33,887 bases of DNA from NCBI GenBank assembly GCA_964631265.1, contig CAZVWW010000012.1, forward strand, positions 1 to 33,887, in the 5' to 3' direction. Shown here piece by piece: positions 17,801-25,077 of the stretch. A program made the translations under genes and the position numbers. Positions within the stretch are counted from its first letter, which is position 1; the number at the start of each line of letters is the position of its first letter. Source of the DNA: CAZVWW01 sp964631265. Its GTDB lineage: Bacteria; Thermotogota; Thermotogae; MWEM01. The notes under the pieces are model-generated. The model did no database searches. It was not told the origin of the DNA and worked only from the letters and a program-made list of their open reading frames with translations.

Positions 17801-18009
17801 TCTTGAACGATATCGGGATGACCGACAATCAGGAGATAATCGATAAAGATGAAAACAGATTAATCAAAAAACTCAAATTGTCGTTGAAAATGGAAGAAAA
17901 CTGTATAGACAGAAAGATCATTGAAAATTATATAGATTACTTCATTCAAAAGAGCGGGAGACGGGTTCTGACATTGATCGATCACCCTACTCTTCCACTG
18001 TCGGGATAA
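14863..18009 (+). CDS. recJ: RecJ-type ssDNA exonuclease fused to a degenerate RecQ-like helicase domain
   Basis: A 1048-residue protein; RecJ alone is about 560-580. The N-terminal half is a complete RecJ: GDYDVDG (84-90, D85/D87/D89), DCG near 145, DHH (165-167), the DHHA1 motif GGHPMAAGF (415-423), and an OB-like domain to about 560. It should degrade ssDNA 5' to 3' in recombinational repair. Residues about 620-925 follow a RecQ/SF2 helicase in order but with damaged motifs: EEPTGIFAS (630-637) at Walker A, without GKT/S; KTLVITPSK (658-666) at motif Ia; LDMEHLF (722-728) at DExH; LTVLGGEISKDKKDLIKQYF at the motif III region; VAVFVQS (812-818) at IV; ITTYEIGGTIQFP (870-882) at V; VDRRKATPIFHLLF (906-919) at VI, where the arginine-finger motif has decayed. 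The RecJ half is certain; the helicase reading rests on motif order seen by eye. It heads a unit with the DUF3343 gene and ruvX. Confidence 0.93.
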   Translation: MNCEWVIQKPDKEKVQELVEKHGISSLLATILVNNSITDDDVVEEYLYPEKNDYHDPFLLNDMEKLISTLLKIRENGEKIAIYGDYDVDGVTSTGLVYSILKRLGWDVEYYIPTRLEEGYGVSKVAIMELFNKSIKNILTVDCGITSFEEVAYANFLKFKVMITDHHDVQDKIPEAEAVVNPKRPDDHYPFKGLAGVGVAFKVMDALLTKLGNPIELNEYLDLVTLGTVADIVPLLGENRLIVRRGIPYLAKTKRVGLKKLMKISGIELEHLQTHDIGFKIAPKLNAVGRLSSAETALRLLITEDPAEANKLANHLMNQNHKRQSIENSIYLEAEKMIQQNPDIAEAPVLVLAKKGWHPGVIGIVSSRLTAKYYKPTLMISIDEENIGRGSARSIEQVNIMDLFSSVADNFEEFGGHPMAAGFTISADNIDRLREDLAYSFYKYYGSDAFNSKIFIDAEVSIPEISDAMLNILDKLKPFGQSNHEPVFLLKNLSIEKLKLMGSRMQHMRMILKKGRHFVDSIAFNQAKKIEEFRYIRPNLLRCDVVGNLKTIWHYGTKQNQIFVKDINFFIDPSFKEEEDDKSFVFGLIEDWEKQDLTHRKQDLAVLKKELTHKLFSKYPSFSEKIYQEEPTGIFASLLVQELILLLKIINAIERGEKTLVITPSKLFQKHRINSIRRFSSITTQFLTDETNDLNAACIFTTITEFLKNHERLNSIENRIFLDMEHLFNQSLIEKEMVEDLTKAVKKDTNKNLTVLGGEISKDKKDLIKQYFGIERLIIEHSKRHKRGLVDRRDNKNPVKYISQLVHNGDFVAVFVQSNEKTIELTRVLGNSLSDYFRNGEVVFYNSTLKSFQRTRIEELISVSKVKLFITTYEIGGTIQFPKNANICLLEPPKTPLDVLSISNPVDRRKATPIFHLLFDRIAATERKRETFDILPSKSDIIPMVKLGCSNGLNKVEDLKNKGKKLNLLHEDKWFLIKEVLNDIGMTDNQEIIDKDENRLIKKLKLSLKMEENCIDRKIIENYIDYFIQKSGRRVLTLIDHPTLPLSG

Positions 18010-18027
18010 AGCGGAGGTGCTTTAGTA

Positions 18028-18309
18028 TTGCAAACGAAACTAATAGCTGCAGATGAACTGGATGCATTAATGGTTTTTGTTGACTACAAGGAAATGAACC
18101 GGGCATTTGCTTTGATCAAGGGCAAAGGATGTTTTGCAAAGATTATTACAACGCCGAAAAAGGTTTTTGCAGCTTCGTCGCTATCTATTGCAGTCAGAGA
18201 AAAGGATTTAAAAGTCATTAAAAAGGAATTCGAAGCAACCGGGATAACACCGATAAAGAGCGTCCTGTTGAAACAATGTGCTTTGGATTTTCAGTTTCAG
18301 TCACTGTAG
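18028..18309 (+). CDS. DUF3343 family small protein
   Basis: A 93-residue soluble protein starting at TTG 18028 behind GGAGGTG, 18 nt after recJ. It fits DUF3343 (sometimes described as a putative Se/S carrier-like domain): an N-terminal beta strand, a helix that scans as A-x-A-L-x-x-x-G, and the central strand ITTPKKVFAASSLSIAVREKD. In many members this central strand has a Ser-Ser/Asp-Cys-Gly signature. Here it reads AASSLSI with no cysteine, so the proposed carrier chemistry would not apply at that site. Two other cysteines remain (in GKGCFA and KQCALD). Function is unknown. It is placed between two DNA-repair genes in one operon. Confidence 0.75.
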   Translation: MQTKLIAADELDALMVFVDYKEMNRAFALIKGKGCFAKIITTPKKVFAASSLSIAVREKDLKVIKKEFEATGITPIKSVLLKQCALDFQFQSL

Positions 18310-18313
18310 GTAG

Positions 18314-18985
18314 ATGGATTTACTGGCATTTGATTACGGAGACAAAAGAATCGGATACGCAGTCGGGGACCGGCGTCTTAATATGGCCTTCGCAAAAGGG
18401 TATCTGATTAACGGCAAGAGTTTGATAACAAAAATCTCTACACTAATAAAAAAAACGAACCCGCATCTTTTAATAGCGGGATTACCACTGAAAAAGGATA
18501 TGAGCTTCACCCCGGCAACCGATAAGGCTGTGGCTTTTGTTAAAAGACTTGATGAAGAGGTTGATCTCCCGGTTTACCTGGTGGATGAACGATACACAAC
18601 ATCAGTCTCTCTTGCAGGTTTAAGACAAAGGGGAAAGAACGCAAAAAAGAGCAAAGAACTTGTGGATGCTGAAAGCGCAAGAAATATCGCATTGACTTAT
18701 ATCAACGGTGCTTCGTGGACATTCAGATATCACAACCGGAAATTGGATGAAGCAGAGATAAGTAATTGTCTGCGAAGATATGATACAATAAACCAAAATG
18801 AGATCATCACGTTATATTGCTTAGGTGCAGAAGGTATCTTCGAACTGTTGAAAAACTTTTCGTCGAAATGGTTGATTTATGAGCTTCATCCCTATTTCTT
18901 TTCAAAAGAACGCCATAAGCAAAAACCGGAAAACCTGATCGATTATCGTTTTGCCTTTTCAGCAGATAAAAATATGTGCTTGTAG
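18314..18985 (+). CDS. ruvX: RuvX/YqgF-type Holliday-junction resolvase-like protein with extra C-terminal tail
   Basis: Residues 1-133 are a YqgF/RuvX RNase H-fold nuclease: AFDYGDKRIGYAVGD (5-19, catalytic D7), LLIAGLPLK (52-60), VDERYTT (90-96) and the final acidic helix VDAESARNIA (117-126). The family is involved in 16S rRNA 5'-end processing and has been proposed as a Holliday-junction resolvase. Family members end near 135-150 residues. This one continues for about 90 more (134-223), a mixed alpha/beta, lysine- and aromatic-rich tail I cannot assign. Its TAG stop (18983-18985) lies inside the tRNA-Arg gene. It starts 4 nt after the DUF3343 stop, with only a weak ribosome site, suggesting coupling. 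The core is confident; whether the whole tail is functional is open. Confidence 0.85.
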   Translation: MDLLAFDYGDKRIGYAVGDRRLNMAFAKGYLINGKSLITKISTLIKKTNPHLLIAGLPLKKDMSFTPATDKAVAFVKRLDEEVDLPVYLVDERYTTSVSLAGLRQRGKNAKKSKELVDAESARNIALTYINGASWTFRYHNRKLDEAEISNCLRRYDTINQNEIITLYCLGAEGIFELLKNFSSKWLIYELHPYFFSKERHKQKPENLIDYRFAFSADKNMCL

Positions 18986-19052
18986 CTCAATTGGATAGAG
19001 CGTTGGATTCCGGATCCAAAGGCTGCGGGTTCAAGTCCCGCTGAGCACACCA
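18976..19052 (+). tRNA. tRNA-Arg (anticodon CCG), CCA encoded
   Basis: The full cloverleaf is present: acceptor GTGCTTG pairing TGAGCAC with two wobble pairs, D-arm GCTC/GAGC, anticodon stem TTGGA/TCCAA around loop TTCCGGA (anticodon CCG, reads CGG), T-arm GCGGG-TTCAAGT-CCCGC, discriminator A and an encoded CCA at 19050-19052. The first 10 nt overlap the end of the ruvX reading frame. No separate promoter is obvious, so it may be cut out of the recJ-ruvX transcript. Confidence 0.96.
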
Positions 19053-19102
19053 TTAAAAAACCGTTATTAAGTGAAAAAAGCATCTTTTCCCGGAGGGATA
19101 AA

Positions 19103-19759
19103 ATGATACTAATCATGAGCGTCTTTGAAAGTGAACTGGATCCTGTCCAGGAGAGCACGGTGTCTTTTGAAGAAAAAGAGATATTTCAAAGGCATGTTAT
19201 GAGAGGGCTTCTTGGCAGAAATGAGGTTGTTCTAACGTCTGGAATCTTTGGAAAGGTGGAATCGGCCTATATCACACAGAAGCTCCTGGATGAGTATGAG
19301 GTGAAGAACATCTTTTTAGTCTCCGGAGCCGGGGCAATGACAGACGAAACTGAGATTGGATCGGTCATATTGGGTGAGGCTTTCCATGAATACGATAAGA
19401 TCCTAAGAAAAGGAGAAAAGAATCCCGCAGTTGCCGGTGACCTTGAACTTATTAAGGATATAAAAAGCAACTACTCAAAGGTCCGAATCGGAAAGATCAT
19501 CTCCGGAGACCGAATCCTCGAAAACAAAGAGGTCAGAGACGATCTCTACAACAGATACCGGGCACTGGCCCTTGATATGGACTCAGCAGTAATCGCAAAA
19601 GTTGCAAAGGCAAACGATTGCTCGTTTGTTTCAATCAAGGTAATTCTGGACAAAAGCGACGGTAAGACCCAACAGGACTTCAACGATAATTACGAACGGT
19701 ACAGCAGTATCCCCGGTGCCATACTGGCTGATTATCTGAGCAAACATTTTATTGGGTGA
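19103..19759 (+). CDS. Divergent nucleoside phosphorylase/MTA-SAH nucleosidase family protein
   Basis: A 218-residue protein of the PNP/UDP phosphorylase superfamily, closest in layout to MTA/SAH nucleosidase (MtnN/Pfs), which cleaves adenine from methylthioadenosine and S-adenosylhomocysteine. Recognisable blocks: LTSGIFGKVESAYITQKLL (45-63; SGIGKV in the family), LVSGAGAM (72-79; NTGSAGG in the family), ISGDRIL (133-139) and ALDMDSAVIA (156-165). The last replaces the near-invariant VEMEA, with both glutamates (ribose-binding and its neighbour) changed to aspartate. D183 sits where the catalytic Asp is expected. The start is ATG 19103 with GGAGGG 5 nt upstream. Activity could be MTA/SAH nucleosidase or another N-ribosyl hydrolase. 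The 3' end overlaps the convergent PBP2 gene by 11 nt. Confidence 0.75.
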   Translation: MILIMSVFESELDPVQESTVSFEEKEIFQRHVMRGLLGRNEVVLTSGIFGKVESAYITQKLLDEYEVKNIFLVSGAGAMTDETEIGSVILGEAFHEYDKILRKGEKNPAVAGDLELIKDIKSNYSKVRIGKIISGDRILENKEVRDDLYNRYRALALDMDSAVIAKVAKANDCSFVSIKVILDKSDGKTQQDFNDNYERYSSIPGAILADYLSKHFIG

Positions 19760-21512
19760 TTGCATCATTTAACAGAAGATAATCAAAGATCTTTCTTGCA
19801 ACAGGGGCAGCATTTTGACCGCCGTACCCTGCTCCCTCAAGGAGGACAATGACACAGTACTCAGGGTTCTTGAGAGGATAAAACCCACCGAACATGGCAT
19901 TATATACTCCTTCTTTCTGCGTTTCAGCTGTACCCGTCTTACCGGCCAGATTATCCGAATAGTCCGCATCATAAAATGCCGAATACGCTGTCCCGCCCGG
20001 TTGGTGAACAACTGCATTCATTGCATATTTAAGATATGTCCAGTTCCCCTTTTCGAGTTTGATGTATTGTCCGGGCAATGTGAATGGATTTGATATGATC
20101 GTACTTCTGTTTTTTTCCCCTTCCTGTGCTACTAATTCAAAGAGTTTGAGTAATTCAACAGGTGTGAGCTGAAGATAGCCCTGTCCAATCGATGTCAGGA
20201 TTGTATCACCAAGATACCATCTCTCACCAAGTCTGTCCTTCTTCCAGTCAACAGAAGGGTAGATACCGTCTATCTCTCCGGGGAGTTCTATTCCCGATTG
20301 ACCGGCCAGACCAATCTGATCTGAGATCTCTTTAAGCCAGTCTATTCCCAGGTCCATACCGAGATGATAAAAATAAACATTGCATGATTCCTTTATAGCC
20401 GAGAAAAGGGTCATCGTTCCGTGCCCTGTTTCTTTCCAGTCTTTATATCTGTATGGGTCGGTCCCCATATTCGACTCTATCTCTAAAAAACCCTCACAGA
20501 AGAGCCTGTCGGTGATTTTTGTATGAACTTCCCTTTCATTTTCAGCCAGACTTGAGAGCGCCATAAATGGCTTTATCAGACTCCCCGGGTTGTAAGCACT
20601 GGCAATTGTTCGATTTAGAAAGGGCTTTCTTTCATCCCCCAGGATGGTCTGCCATTTTTCATCTGTCATACTTTGCGTCATTATTGAGCTCTCATAGCTG
20701 GGTAAAGAGACCATCGATAGAATTTCCCCTGTTCCCGGATCAGAAACAAGGGCGATCGAAGGATTGTCAAACTCTTTCAGAAGGCCTTCAATATAATTCT
20801 GGAGATGAACATCAATTGAAAGATGCAAATTCTTCCCTTTCTCGGGTTTTCTTAGCCAGTTGTATTTTAGTTGCCGGGTCTTGGCATCGATCTCAGTCTG
20901 TTTGATACCTTCCGTCCCGTTCAGGGAGTTATTATACGTTTTTTCAACGCCCGCCACACCCTGGAATCCTTCATTCAGATAACCGATGACATGACTGATA
21001 CTTCCATTAAAATTGTAAACTCTATTGAAATGGTAAACAATCTCAATGGATGGATTGGAAACTGAAATATCCGGCCGGATTGGAATATCCTGACCGGAAG
21101 AAATGGATTCTGAAATCTCAAGGTTTGAAAAGCCGGTGAGATCTGATATTTCCATTATCAGTGCTTCTCTGGTGTTTCCGTAAAGTCCCTTGAACGTTTC
21201 CCCAATATCCACAAAACGCTTGACCCGAGTATAGGCAAGGAGTTCGTTGTTCCGGTCATAAATATTGCCCCGGTAAGCGGGTACTCTTTCTCTTTTGAGA
21301 CGCATCGCGTCGAATGTGTCCAAATAAAATTCAGATTGCTGTATCTGAAGATAATAGAACCGCCAGATGAGGAGGACAAAGATAGCTAAAAGGATAATCC
21401 CGAGAAGGATTACCCTTTTTTTAATCGAATAAGCGTGATGGTTATGACGCGCTTTATTGTTTAAACTGTTTCTTTTTCTTCCGTTGGAAGTTCTAAAACG
21501 ACTTTTCCGCAT
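19749..21512 (-). CDS. mrdA: Penicillin-binding protein 2, peptidoglycan D,D-transpeptidase
   Basis: Class B PBP that cross-links peptidoglycan during elongation. From ATG 21512 it has 587 residues. A basic cytoplasmic N-terminus is followed by one membrane anchor (about 31-50), a dimerisation/pedestal domain (RVPAYRGNIYDRN near 76-88) and a transpeptidase domain. The catalytic triad of motifs is complete: S311-L-I-K (in NPGSLIKPF), S376-C-N and K525-T-G. GYLQLTPVEL is also typical. An ATG at 21548 would add 12 residues, but ATG 21512 has GAGGG close upstream. No later ATG/GTG/TTG precedes the anchor, so a 52-nt overlap with the end of tdh is unavoidable. It is the last gene of the sigma-ygiQ-tdh unit. 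No rodA or mreC is adjacent. Confidence 0.93.
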   Translation of the reverse strand: MRKSRFRTSNGRKRNSLNNKARHNHHAYSIKKRVILLGIILLAIFVLLIWRFYYLQIQQSEFYLDTFDAMRLKRERVPAYRGNIYDRNNELLAYTRVKRFVDIGETFKGLYGNTREALIMEISDLTGFSNLEISESISSGQDIPIRPDISVSNPSIEIVYHFNRVYNFNGSISHVIGYLNEGFQGVAGVEKTYNNSLNGTEGIKQTEIDAKTRQLKYNWLRKPEKGKNLHLSIDVHLQNYIEGLLKEFDNPSIALVSDPGTGEILSMVSLPSYESSIMTQSMTDEKWQTILGDERKPFLNRTIASAYNPGSLIKPFMALSSLAENEREVHTKITDRLFCEGFLEIESNMGTDPYRYKDWKETGHGTMTLFSAIKESCNVYFYHLGMDLGIDWLKEISDQIGLAGQSGIELPGEIDGIYPSVDWKKDRLGERWYLGDTILTSIGQGYLQLTPVELLKLFELVAQEGEKNRSTIISNPFTLPGQYIKLEKGNWTYLKYAMNAVVHQPGGTAYSAFYDADYSDNLAGKTGTAETQKEGVYNAMFGGFYPLKNPEYCVIVLLEGAGYGGQNAAPVARKIFDYLLLNDAITQ

Positions 21513-22516
21513 GTTCCCTCTTCCATTTTTTTGAACCCTTCCTCCCATTTGTCAAAAGGAAGGACATCTGTAATAACCTTATCCAGGTCGATTCTCTTAT
21601 GATTAATCAGGCTGGATAACTCATACCAGGTTTTGAACATCTTTCGACCCGTTATGCCATACATGGATACATTCTTGAAGATACCCTCGTTGATGTTGAG
21701 TTCAACAGTTTTGTCAAAGACTCCGAGGATTGATATATGGCCGCCGGGCATTACGGAGTCCATCCCCAGATTGAAGGCTGATTCATTTCCCGACATTTCC
21801 ATGACAGCCCCCACACCATCCCCGTCTGTTATATCCATAATTCTTTCAAGTGCATTCTCTTTCAAGGGATTGATCACATAGTCGGCTCCATTTTGTTTTG
21901 CCATCTCAATACGAAAATCCTTGATTTCGCTGACAATAACAGGTCCTGCCCCCATTGCCATTGATACCTGAATGGCCATTATTCCAATGGGACCCGCTCC
22001 GGTAATCAGTACACTTTTTCCGAAAACACCATCGCCACTGTTAACAGTGAAAACCGCGTTTCCAAGCGGTTCCTGAACAGATGCATGATGTTGTGGCAGA
22101 TCATCACTGTTTTTCCATAAAACACATTCGGGAACTCTGGCATATTCTGCAAAAACACCGTCTCTGTCAACTCCAAGGATACTCATGTCATTGCAGATAT
22201 GCATGTTACCGGTCCTGCATTGCCGGCATTTCCCACAGGGGATATGTGTTTCAGCTGAGACAAAATCCCCCTTTTCAACCAGCCGGACGTTTTTACCGGT
22301 TTCAACAACCTCTCCGGAAAATTCATGGCCTCCGATTTGCGGGGTCTTTATCCTGTTTTGTGCCCATTCGTTCCATTGATAGATATGAAGGTCTGTTCCG
22401 CAGATTGATGCGTACTTGACTTTTATCAGCACTTCATCATCCTTGAGTTCCTTTGGAACCGGCATATCTTTCAGGACAAATCCCCTTTCTGCTCTTTCTT
22501 TAACCAGTGCTTTCAT
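21461..22516 (-). CDS. tdh: L-threonine 3-dehydrogenase (zinc MDR family)
   Basis: NAD-dependent oxidation of L-threonine to 2-amino-3-ketobutyrate, the first step to glycine and acetyl-CoA. The 351-residue MDR protein has the Tdh-specific block SICGTDLHIYQWNEWAQ (catalytic Zn Cys) and GHEFSG. The structural-zinc loop is CGKCRQCRTGNMHIC, with four cysteines. The Rossmann motif is GAGPIG, near residue 175. The WNEWAQNRIK loop separates Tdh from sorbitol and other polyol dehydrogenases. GGGAGGATGG precedes the ATG. No kbl (the usual next enzyme) is adjacent; instead the gene sits between ygiQ and PBP2, an odd setting. It overlaps PBP2 at its 3' end. Confidence 0.92.
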   Translation of the reverse strand: MKALVKERAERGFVLKDMPVPKELKDDEVLIKVKYASICGTDLHIYQWNEWAQNRIKTPQIGGHEFSGEVVETGKNVRLVEKGDFVSAETHIPCGKCRQCRTGNMHICNDMSILGVDRDGVFAEYARVPECVLWKNSDDLPQHHASVQEPLGNAVFTVNSGDGVFGKSVLITGAGPIGIMAIQVSMAMGAGPVIVSEIKDFRIEMAKQNGADYVINPLKENALERIMDITDGDGVGAVMEMSGNESAFNLGMDSVMPGGHISILGVFDKTVELNINEGIFKNVSMYGITGRKMFKTWYELSSLINHKRIDLDKVITDVLPFDKWEEGFKKMEEGTCGKVVLELPTEEKETV

Positions 22517-22573
22517 ACTTCCATCCTCCCGTAATGAAGATAAATGCTTTCTTTGAAAGTCTCTCTTTTGTTG

Positions 22574-24325
22574 TTATGACTTTCGCCTCTTTTTTTTCGG
22601 TTTCTTTTTGTATGGTTGTTCTCTGATATGTGGTTGCCGTTTAAATTCTTTTTTTACGGCCATCTTCTTTTCACTGCACACCTCTTCCAACGAAAAAGGA
22701 TCGAGACCGGTGTAATACATTGTGGTTGAGACAGTCGAAGGTGTCGGTGTGAATATCTGTACAGGCTGAGCGACTTTCGGGAAATATCGCTTCATCATCT
22801 CCTTCAAATATAGATTATCCTGTTTTGTCTCGCCCGGATGGGCAACCATGATATAAGCTGAAATATATTGTTCCTTCCCAACGCTTTTGCAGATCTTATA
22901 AAAATCATCGTACATTTTGCTGAAACTGTCAAATGAAGGTTTTGCCATACGTTCCAGAACCTTATTTGAAAAGTGTTCGGGGGCCAGCTTTAGAAGTCCC
23001 GACGTATAAGAGCTCACTAACTGAAAGAGGAAGTTTTTTCCATTTGTTTTGTCAGCATAGATTAAATCCGGTCTAATCCCCGATGAAACAAAGACGCCTT
23101 TAACATTGGGAAGGTCTCCGACTCTTTTCAGTAGTTGTAAATACTGACCGTGATCTACTCCAAGACTCTTACACACCGAAGGATAAAGGCATCTTTTCTC
23201 AACACAGGGAGACGTATGCCTCTTTTTTTCACATTCATAACCGTACATATTGGCCGTTGGACCGCCGACATCTGAGATATAACCTGAAAATGACGATGAG
23301 GAAGATACAATCTGCGCTTCCTCGACAACTGACTTGATACTCCTGCTTTGAACCGTTCTTCCCTGATGGATGGTTATGGCACAGAAGTTGCACTCACCGT
23401 AACATCCCCTGTGAGACGTGATGGATGATTTGATGGATTCATATGATTTCAAACTGATTTTTCTCCTGAGGTTTGGATGGAGTTCCCTGTTATAAGGCAG
23501 AGAATAGATATAATCCATTTCTTCCGATGAAAGTGGTCCGGACGGTGGATTTTGAACGAGATAACGGTTCTTGTCAGCTTGTATCAACGGTCTGCCATTG
23601 ATAGAATTGGCCGATCGATAAAACGCTTTAAATGCCCTTGCATATGCCTTTTTATCAGTCGAAACCTCTTTGTAAGAGGGAATTTCAAGCCCATCAGCGG
23701 GCGTTTCCTTAGTTCCATTTGCAATATAGGCCGTCCCGGGTAAATGCTTAATGCTTTCGAACGGAACGTTTCGATTCAGGAGTTTTGTCAGCGATATCAG
23801 GGCCTTCTCCGCCATTCCATACAGTAACAGATCGGCTTTCGAATCCAGGAGAATGGAATGTCTCACTTTGTCCTGCCACCAGTCATAATGGGCAAATCTT
23901 CTCAAGCTGGCTTCAATACCGCCCAGTACAACCGGGGTCCCCTTAAAGGCACGCTTGACCCAATTACAGTAGACAATCACAGCCCTGTCAGGCCGCGGCG
24001 CTGAATCCGGATAGGCGTAAAAGTCGTTCTTTCTGCGTTTTCCCGATGCGGTGTAATTGGCAACCATCGAATCTACATTGCCGGATGTGATGCCGACAAA
24101 GTATCCTGGTGAAGGATATTTTTTGAGTTCTTCAGCAGAACCGGGCCGGGACAGAACAAGAACCTTCAACCCCATATCCATGAGGATTCTGGCAATTATT
24201 GCCACTCCGAAAGAGGGATGATCAACATAGATATCACCCGTTATGAGTATGACATCAAGTTCCTTCCATCCTTTTTCTCTAAATGACGACTCGTCCACCG
24301 GGATCCAGACGTCATTTTTTTTCAT
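22574..24325 (-). CDS. YgiQ family radical SAM protein
   Basis: A radical SAM protein of the UPF0313/YgiQ family, 583 residues from ATG 24325, with GAGG upstream; the start overlaps the sigma gene by 14 nt. The N-terminal domain (DVILITGDIYVDHPSFG, GGIEASLRRFAHYDWW) is YgiQ-specific. The [4Fe-4S] motif is C308-YGE-C312-NF-C315. Further downstream are SGIRPDL and KLAPEH, then YFIVAHPG-like text (YIMVAHPGE). The extreme C-terminus is very basic (KKKPKKKRRKS), which could bind RNA or DNA. The biochemical function of the family is unknown to me. E. coli YgiQ is longer (about 739). Confidence 0.9.
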   Translation of the reverse strand: MKKNDVWIPVDESSFREKGWKELDVILITGDIYVDHPSFGVAIIARILMDMGLKVLVLSRPGSAEELKKYPSPGYFVGITSGNVDSMVANYTASGKRRKNDFYAYPDSAPRPDRAVIVYCNWVKRAFKGTPVVLGGIEASLRRFAHYDWWQDKVRHSILLDSKADLLLYGMAEKALISLTKLLNRNVPFESIKHLPGTAYIANGTKETPADGLEIPSYKEVSTDKKAYARAFKAFYRSANSINGRPLIQADKNRYLVQNPPSGPLSSEEMDYIYSLPYNRELHPNLRRKISLKSYESIKSSITSHRGCYGECNFCAITIHQGRTVQSRSIKSVVEEAQIVSSSSSFSGYISDVGGPTANMYGYECEKKRHTSPCVEKRCLYPSVCKSLGVDHGQYLQLLKRVGDLPNVKGVFVSSGIRPDLIYADKTNGKNFLFQLVSSYTSGLLKLAPEHFSNKVLERMAKPSFDSFSKMYDDFYKICKSVGKEQYISAYIMVAHPGETKQDNLYLKEMMKRYFPKVAQPVQIFTPTPSTVSTTMYYTGLDPFSLEEVCSEKKMAVKKEFKRQPHIREQPYKKKPKKKRRKS

Positions 24326-24965
24326 TGTTAGCCTCTGATGGCGTATAGTATTTCTCTTCTTTTTCAAGAATCTTTTTCAGCTTTTTCCTGCATCTTAGCA
24401 ACTTAGTGCCTACAGTTCCTATGGGGATTTCCATAATCTTTGAGATCTCTTTGTACTTTAACCCTTCCGCAGAGTAAAGCAACATCTTTTTACAATCATC
24501 CGGCAACTTGTCGAGGATCTTTCTGTACTCATCGATCTTCATCTCTTCGATGGCCATATCCTGTGGATTATCAGATTTTTCATTCTCGGTGATTTCGAGA
24601 AATGAATTGTCCCCCTCACTACCCATCTCCGCATCGAGGGCCACTGTATTGGAGTCCGCCCGTTTCTTGGCATTTCTCTTTCGATGCTTATCAATGGATA
24701 TATGCGCTGCCGTCGTTGCCAGAAATGCTTTCAGGTTTTTCACTCTAGAAAGGTCTTCAAACGCCATTCTTAAAAAAGTTTCCTGCACAATATCCTCAGC
24801 CATATCACTGAAATCAGGATATTTATAACTGATCACCGCTTTGAGATAGCGTCCGTATCTTCTGTAGACTTCCTCCCAAAACTCTCTTTCGCCTATTTTC
24901 TTTCTCTTCTTTATGAGTTCCCGGTCATCAAGTTTCTCTAATCGTTTCCCGAATTTTATGGGCAT
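24312..24965 (-). CDS. ECF-type RNA polymerase sigma factor
   Basis: A 217-residue group IV sigma factor. Region 2 is visible as FSDMAEDIVQETFLRMAFED followed by NLKAFLATTAAHISIDKHRKR (region 2.4, -10 recognition). Region 4 is LPDDCKKMLLYSAEGLKYKEISKIMEIPIGTVGTKLLRCRKKLKK (about 155-200), a clear helix-turn-helix for the -35. The linker between them is acidic and longer than usual (about 115-150). No region 3 or region 1 is present. The next gene is a radical SAM protein, not an anti-sigma factor, so control of this sigma is not explained locally. Its regulon is unknown; the adjacent envelope genes (PBP2, PEGA protein, htrA) are plausible targets only by position. ATG 24965 is preceded by GGGTG. 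Confidence 0.9.
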   Translation of the reverse strand: MPIKFGKRLEKLDDRELIKKRKKIGEREFWEEVYRRYGRYLKAVISYKYPDFSDMAEDIVQETFLRMAFEDLSRVKNLKAFLATTAAHISIDKHRKRNAKKRADSNTVALDAEMGSEGDNSFLEITENEKSDNPQDMAIEEMKIDEYRKILDKLPDDCKKMLLYSAEGLKYKEISKIMEIPIGTVGTKLLRCRKKLKKILEKEEKYYTPSEANNEKK

Positions 24966-25007
24966 AGCAACACCCTTTTTATAATCAAGTTTAACTGGTT
25001 CATTTAT

Positions 25008-25016
25008 ATTGTACCA
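25008..25016 (-). promoter_or_regulatory. Probable extended -10 promoter for the sigma-ygiQ-tdh-PBP2 unit
   Basis: TGGTACAAT on the minus strand, 43 bp before the ATG at 24965. It begins immediately after the T-run of the HU terminator. No -35 is recognisable. Confidence 0.45.
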
Positions 25017-25017
25017 T

Positions 25018-25045
25018 ATAAAAAAACCTCCGATAACGGAGGTTT
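25018..25045 (-). terminator. Intrinsic terminator of the HU gene
   Basis: A 9-bp stem AAACCTCCG/CGGAGGTTT with an ATAA loop, followed on the minus strand by a run of T. It starts 33 nt beyond the HU stop codon. It is a textbook intrinsic terminator. Confidence 0.9.
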
Positions 25046-25077
25046 AATTGTTTAACACCTATCCCCTTTTTTTTGCT

